From Candidatus Peregrinibacteria bacterium GW2011_GWF2_43_17 (GTDB taxonomy: Bacteria > Patescibacteriota > Gracilibacteria > UBA1369 > UBA12470): DNA of 64,000 nt. The notes under the pieces are model-generated. The model ran no database searches and was not told the origin of the DNA. It saw only the letters and a program-made list of their open reading frames with translations. Location of the stretch: NCBI GenBank assembly GCA_000999315.1, contig LCFW01000002.1:62001-126000 (forward strand), written 5' to 3'. The stretch's first letter is position 1, and each line of letters opens with the position of its first letter. Shown one piece after another: positions 59,791 through 64,000 of the stretch. The position numbers and the translations under genes were made by a program.

Positions 59791-59865
59791 ACCGGCCTGC
59801 CCCGCCTTGCGGTGGTTCAAACCTGTTAACCATTTTTAATGTTATTGAATTCGATAACATTAAAA
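59791..59865. repeat. Right flank of the Bro-N cassette
   Basis: ACCGGCCTG (59791-59799) and GGTTCAAA (59814-59821) are the inverted copies of the left-flank motifs. A 32-bp palindrome (59834-59865) with one central mismatch repeats the one at 58815-58842, including TTATTGAATTC. Confidence 0.65.
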
Positions 59866-59983
59866 CAAAAAGCGGGACGATTTATTAGTTTGGTAGAAAA
59901 TTCGGGAATCCTGAATTTTCTCATCCATTCGACGAAATCAAATAGTCGTATTTTATGCTTTCCTCAACCTGTTGCAGGCCGTC

Positions 59984-61051
59984 CTAGGACGTCTCACCCA
60001 CAAACCTTTGTATCAAATAGCACCCGCACAAAACCGGCCTAAATCCAGCCGGCCACGCACCGGGGATCTCCTCCGATATCTCTTCGCCCAACGATACGAT
60101 TTGATCCATGCTCGCCGCCCTCTCATGTTTCAGCGGTACCACCAACACGCGATCTCCATCTCTTTTCAGCGCGCCAATTATCCCTCGAGCATTTTTATCG
60201 CGCAAAAATCCCATCAAAAAGAAAAATTTCTCACCAGGATACTTGGCATCCAATCGTTCACGCAAAAGTTTCGCGCTTTCGACCGTGTGAGCCATATCAA
60301 ACACGCACTCTTGCCCAAAAACCTCTTTGATTTCAAATCTCGCAGGCAAATCAGCACGTACTTCGCCGACCACTATACCCAAATACCCAAGCACTCTTCT
60401 TGCCACCTCTTCATTCGATCCCGCCTCGTCAAACCTGAACAATTTGGCCCCACCTCTTACCACAGCCAACTTCTCCGCCTCAATCTTCTCGATAGTATCT
60501 CCAAGAATTTCGGCATGCTCTTTTTCCATCCTTGTCAAAACCACAACCTTGGGCTCTTTCGCGACATTCGTCGCATCCAATCTGCCACCCAACCCGGCCT
60601 CAACAACCGCATATTCAACCCCGATATCGGCAAAATATTTAAACATGCAAATCGTCAAAAACTCGAAAAAAGTAAAATCGCCCGGATTCAACATCGAAGC
60701 AACTTCCAAAACGACTTTCTCAAGTTCTTCATCCGTAATTTCTTCTCCGTTCACCCTGATTCTCTCATTCATCCTGTAAATATGCGGAGAATAATACGAA
60801 CCGACCGTATGACCGGCGCCAATCAGTCCTTGCTCAATCATTCGTACCGTCGAACCTTTTCCCTTCGATCCGACAACATGAATAAAAACATACTTGTCCT
60901 GTGGATTTCCCATCTTGCGAAGCGTCTCTTTCACCCTCGCGAGCCCGGCCTCAAAATCCGGTTTCTTCCCGGTCTTCTCGTAATTCGCCAACTTGTCGAA
61001 AATATGATTTATATTCAAAATATGCGCTGTTATCCCTCCGAAACCTCCCAT
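59984..61051 (-). CDS. folC: Folylpolyglutamate synthase/Mur ligase-type enzyme, shortened
   Basis: FolC adds glutamate to folates (or makes dihydrofolate). The 355-residue protein has the P-loop VVGSKGKGST (near residue 60), SPHIYRMNERIRVNGEEI, VVEAGLGGRLDATN and the C-terminal domain with FFFLMGFLRDKNA. The length is about 70-80 residues below the usual ~430, and the DH...LG motif is reduced to KEHAEILG. The same fold is used by CapB-like and Mur ligases, so folate specificity is likely but not proven. It overlaps dnaX by 22 bp and is probably cotranscribed. Confidence 0.8.
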   Translation of the reverse strand: MGGFGGITAHILNINHIFDKLANYEKTGKKPDFEAGLARVKETLRKMGNPQDKYVFIHVVGSKGKGSTVRMIEQGLIGAGHTVGSYYSPHIYRMNERIRVNGEEITDEELEKVVLEVASMLNPGDFTFFEFLTICMFKYFADIGVEYAVVEAGLGGRLDATNVAKEPKVVVLTRMEKEHAEILGDTIEKIEAEKLAVVRGGAKLFRFDEAGSNEEVARRVLGYLGIVVGEVRADLPARFEIKEVFGQECVFDMAHTVESAKLLRERLDAKYPGEKFFFLMGFLRDKNARGIIGALKRDGDRVLVVPLKHERAASMDQIVSLGEEISEEIPGAWPAGFRPVLCGCYLIQRFVGETS

Positions 61052-62505
61052 CCCAAATCCGCAACCGCTTTATCAACCGCATCGTTAGCTTTTTCTTTGT
61101 GTCCGATGTTCACTTTGCCAAGTTCGCAATTCAACTTAACGCTCTTTGCGAAAACCTTTTTGAACGCTCTTTCGATAACGTCGTGACCTTGAACATTGTT
61201 GATTTTTTCAAGATGAAAATTCGTAGCGAAACTTACGGTAATTTCCGCATCCGTCACTTTCGTCACAACACCTGTCTGGAAAGATCTTTTAATCGCTGGA
61301 TTATCTATGTTTTCAAGAATTCTCGGAAAATTTCGTTTCACGCTTTCGAGCGAAAGATCAATGACGTAGTCGGCCTTTTCTTGCTCTGCGACAATTAAAG
61401 GTTCCTCCTCGTCCGGTACCGATTTCGTTTCTTCTTTTTTAGAAACTTTTTTCTCTACTTTTTCCTCAACACTTACCACGCCAACCGAACATATTTTAAT
61501 CACTGCCATTTCAAGAGGTAATTGCGGTATTACGGCGCTTCTGCCGATTTCGTAAGCCCACTGAAATTGATCGATCATCTCCACGAGCAAAACCGTTTTC
61601 GCATGGTCATTTTCTTTGACGGCCGCAAGCATTTGATCCCTCAAGAATTCCAAGAAGTCTTTCGCGAATTGATTTAAATCATATCCGTCAAAATAAATTT
61701 CATTAATTGTTGAAAGAGCCTTCGCGGTATCCTTTTCTACAATTTGAGAATAAAGTTGCTCGATCGCTTTAAATCCGGCAACTCCAAGACTTTCCTTCAC
61801 CGATGCATAAGTCAACTTGCCTTCGGATGTCAGTTGATCCATGAGCCCAATCGCATCTCTAAGCCCTCCGTCAACATTTCTGGCAATCAGCTCAAGCGCG
61901 TCGAGTTCCGCATCAACGCTTTCTTGTTGAGCGATATATCCCAAACGTGCCACAATGGATTTTATTGAAATTCTTTTAAAATCAAACCTCTGACATCTCG
62001 AAATTATTGTCTCCAAAACCTTATGTGCTTCCGTCGTCGCGAGTATGAAATAAACGTGAGATGGTGGCTCTTCAAGAGTTTTCAAAAGTGCGTTAAAAGC
62101 ATCTTTGCTCAACATGTGAACCTCGTCGATGATGTAAACCTTAGCCCTCGCCCTTGTCGGCGCGAAATTGATCTTTTCCTTGAGCGCGCGCATCTCGTCT
62201 ATGCTCCTGTTGGAAGCAGCATCGATTTCTATCAAATCTATGAGTCTGCCATCCGAAGCTCCCAAACAAAATTCGCACTTCTCGCACGGTTCGCCGCCTT
62301 CTTGGAGATCGGTACAATTTATAGCTTTCGCGACCAGTCTCGCCGTAGTGGTCTTGCCGGTGCCTCTTGGCCCGCAAAACAAGTAAGCATGCGAAATACT
62401 CCCACCTTTTATTGCATTCAAAAGTGTCTGTCTGATGTTGTCCTGTCCGACCAGATGATTGAAACTTTGCGGCCTATATTTTCTATATAAAGCAATTTCA
62501 GCCAT
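61030..62505 (-). CDS. dnaX: DNA polymerase III subunits gamma/tau
   Basis: DnaX is the clamp-loader ATPase. The YRPQSFNHLVGQ start, Walker A CGPRGTGKTTTA (near residue 45) and four-Cys zinc module NCTDLQEGGEPCEKCEFC are present. Walker B is VYIIDEVHML and the sensor motif ILATTEAHKV. The C-terminal ~160 residues are the tau-specific part, here shortened and Lys/Glu-rich (KVEKKVSKKEETKSVPDEEEP). Length is 491 aa. No slippery frameshift heptamer was evident in the segment I read, so whether a short gamma form is made is unknown. Confidence 0.96.
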   Translation of the reverse strand: MAEIALYRKYRPQSFNHLVGQDNIRQTLLNAIKGGSISHAYLFCGPRGTGKTTTARLVAKAINCTDLQEGGEPCEKCEFCLGASDGRLIDLIEIDAASNRSIDEMRALKEKINFAPTRARAKVYIIDEVHMLSKDAFNALLKTLEEPPSHVYFILATTEAHKVLETIISRCQRFDFKRISIKSIVARLGYIAQQESVDAELDALELIARNVDGGLRDAIGLMDQLTSEGKLTYASVKESLGVAGFKAIEQLYSQIVEKDTAKALSTINEIYFDGYDLNQFAKDFLEFLRDQMLAAVKENDHAKTVLLVEMIDQFQWAYEIGRSAVIPQLPLEMAVIKICSVGVVSVEEKVEKKVSKKEETKSVPDEEEPLIVAEQEKADYVIDLSLESVKRNFPRILENIDNPAIKRSFQTGVVTKVTDAEITVSFATNFHLEKINNVQGHDVIERAFKKVFAKSVKLNCELGKVNIGHKEKANDAVDKAVADLGWEVSEG

Positions 62506-62543
62506 TAGATTTTTTGTAAGGTGGCAATTTTAACCTAACATAT

Positions 62544-63668
62544 TTATAAAGTCCACGTTTCCCTCACCGCTTTCTTTATCCCATTAATAAAAATTTCTTT
62601 CCCAAACTTCTCCGCATGTTTCCTTATATCCATATAATTATAATTTTTCTCATTTAATAAAAGTCTCGCCATTCCATCCTCAATTCCGGTCAATGTCGGT
62701 TCGTAAAAAAACTCACCTGTGATACCCGGCACAACCGTCTCGGTCGCTCCGCCCCTTCCATAAGCCAAAACCGGCTTGCCACACGCCATCGCCTCTACCG
62801 GCACAATCCCGAAATCATCCTCTCCGGCAAAAATCACCCCTCTGGAATTTTCCATATACTCTTTCACAATGTCGTCATCTTTAAACCCAAGAAAATCTAT
62901 ATTCGGCCCTGACATTTTTTCAAGTTCGCTTCTCGCATTTCCGTCTCCGATAATTACAAGCCTCATCCCCGTCCTGTTAAAAAGCGATATCGCCAAATCA
63001 ATCCTTTTATAAGGCGTTAAAGTTGAAACTATCAAAAAATAATTTTCATTCGTATTTCTGGCAGTAAATCTGTCGACATCAACAGGAGGAAAAACAACGT
63101 CCGCATCACGTCTGTAATATTTCGAAATTCTATCTTTTACCGTCTGTGAATTGGCAAGATATTTATCAACTCTATCCGAAGCGAGCTTGTCCCACATTCG
63201 TATTTTTTCGAGTCTTTTTAAAACAAATCTCTTCGTAAATTCTGAAATTCTCTGCTCGTTTAAATAATTGTGCGTCCAGTCCCACGCATAGCGCATAGGA
63301 GAGTGGCAATAACAGAGATGTTTTGTACGCAAATTTGTGACAATCCCGTGCGCATACGCATTGCTCGAGCTGATCACCATATCGAATTTGCTCAAATCAA
63401 ATTGTTCCACAACCATCGGCATGAACGGAAAAAGGTATTTGTGCCTCTTCCGCATAAACCCCGGCAACTTCTTCAAGCATGACATTTTCACTTTGTCTTT
63501 CGGGAAAACCGACCCGCAAACTTTTTCATCATAAAGCAAAGTATAAATCGGAGCCTTGGGATACATCTTCGAAAGTTCAAATAGGACCCTTTCGGCGCCC
63601 CCCAAACGAATCAAGAAATCATGTACGAGTGCAACTTGCAATTTTTCTATTTTTAAGAACAAAATCAC
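62544..63668 (-). CDS. GT4-family glycosyltransferase
   Basis: This GT-B retaining glycosyltransferase is of the family-4 type. The N-terminal domain has VALVHDFLIRLGGAERVLFEL (nucleotide-fold glycine loop). The C-terminal domain has FLIVSTLTPYKRIDLAI, LVIIGDGNARSELE and the donor-binding EDDFGIVPVEAMACGKPVLAYGRGGATETV, with the E-x7-E element. Length is 374 aa. It probably builds a surface polysaccharide or glycan with the next gene, whose stop it overlaps by 4 bp. Donor and acceptor are not known. Confidence 0.92.
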   Translation of the reverse strand: MILFLKIEKLQVALVHDFLIRLGGAERVLFELSKMYPKAPIYTLLYDEKVCGSVFPKDKVKMSCLKKLPGFMRKRHKYLFPFMPMVVEQFDLSKFDMVISSSNAYAHGIVTNLRTKHLCYCHSPMRYAWDWTHNYLNEQRISEFTKRFVLKRLEKIRMWDKLASDRVDKYLANSQTVKDRISKYYRRDADVVFPPVDVDRFTARNTNENYFLIVSTLTPYKRIDLAISLFNRTGMRLVIIGDGNARSELEKMSGPNIDFLGFKDDDIVKEYMENSRGVIFAGEDDFGIVPVEAMACGKPVLAYGRGGATETVVPGITGEFFYEPTLTGIEDGMARLLLNEKNYNYMDIRKHAEKFGKEIFINGIKKAVRETWTL

Positions 63669-64000
63669 TCTAACCTATTGCATAAAATTTGAAAAGTTTT
63701 CTCCGCACTCTTTTCCCAATCAAATCCGCTCAACCTCTCATATCCCATCCCGACCATCCTTTCGCGCATCGGCAAATCGCGAATCATTTCACTTATCCCA
63801 ATAGCGATATCCTCTTCGCTCTTCGGATCCACATAATAACAAGCTGCCCCACCAACTTCACGCAAAGGTTCGATATTTGATGCCAACACGGGCACCCCCG
63901 CCTTAAAAGCTTCCAAAACCGGCATTCCAAACCCTTCATACAAAGATACAAAACAAAACATGTAAGCGTTTTTCAATAACGTCGCCTTCTTATTCTCATC
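63665..64000 (-). CDS. GT4-family glycosyltransferase, 5'-truncated
   Basis: The frame is open to the end of the window, so the gene's start lies beyond it. The visible ~111 residues are the C-terminal donor-binding half (CFVSLYEGFGMPVLEAFKAGVPVLASNIEPLREVGGAACYYVDP), with the same E-x7-E element as GT4 enzymes. Its stop overlaps the next glycosyltransferase gene, suggesting a glycan-assembly operon. Confidence 0.85.
   Translation of the reverse strand, partial: DENKKATLLKNAYMFCFVSLYEGFGMPVLEAFKAGVPVLASNIEPLREVGGAACYYVDPKSEEDIAIGISEMIRDLPMRERMVGMGYERLSGFDWEKSAEKTFQILCNRLE

Overview
The window looks like a chromosomal segment of a Candidate Phyla Radiation (Patescibacteria) bacterium. A Peregrinibacteria-type lineage is plausible, but this is inferred from gene content alone. 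The supporting signs are a small, tightly packed genome with many 1-20 bp gene overlaps, and surface proteins carrying SLH, sortase, LCP and pseudopilin modules. A complete F-type ATP synthase, a DUF5679 zinc-ribbon microprotein and many short unknown secreted proteins point the same way, as does the lack of complete biosynthetic pathways. UGA is used as a normal stop (for example csaB, aroD and the rsmI/tsaB junction), so this is not a Gracilibacteria/Absconditabacteria-type recoded genome. No phage, plasmid, IS transposase or CRISPR array is seen.

Layout. 1-5.2 kb: the tail of an anchored surface protein, small unknowns, a TrmB-type regulator, a TraB/PrgY-like protein and an SLH-anchored GH114 polygalactosaminidase. 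5.2-9.3 kb: a small MITE-like repeat, tRNA-Gly(GCC) and the rpsO-pnp-cyuA block. 9.4-13.9 kb: a Ca-repeat lipoprotein, corA, membrane proteins and a cNMP-binding protein. 13.9-18.3 kb: the leuS-tsaB-rsmI-pseudopilin operon. 18.3-28.6 kb: secreted proteins, a large amidase-SpoIID fusion, thioredoxin, RNase HI, tRNA-Gly(CCC), an orphan PEP-synthase-type ATP-grasp protein, a Fic protein set between palindromic repeats, and yajQ. 28.6-31.4 kb: an overlapping operon (class II aldolase, mtnA, apt, mtnP) that looks like a 5'-methylthioadenosine/5'-deoxyadenosine salvage route. 31.4-35.4 kb: a flavoprotein, a lysine-rich microprotein, csaB, the second MITE copy, DUF5679 and tRNA-Gly(UCC). 35.4-42 kb: atpZ-B-E-F-H-A-G-D-C. 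42-44.4 kb: an LCP-family gene split by a frameshift at an A9 run, and tRNA-Phe. 44.5-53.7 kb: lipoproteins, a ferredoxin-reductase-like flavoprotein, aroD-ychF, a HisA-like protein lacking both catalytic aspartates, Rel, mnmA and a sortase. 53.7-58.1 kb: three linked unknown genes and ligA. 58.1-64 kb: a Bro-N gene inside a palindrome-rich cassette, folC, dnaX and two GT4 glycosyltransferases, the last cut by the window end.

How it fits together. Much of the window serves the cell surface. CsaB can pyruvylate the wall polymer that SLH domains bind, LCP proteins attach such polymers, sortase attaches proteins, and the amidase-SpoIID protein remodels peptidoglycan. The salvage operon would recycle adenine through MtnP and Apt while returning the deoxypentose to central metabolism as dihydroxyacetone phosphate. 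Several solitary genes have clear TTGACA-17-TATAAT promoters and leaders without a visible Shine-Dalgarno sequence.
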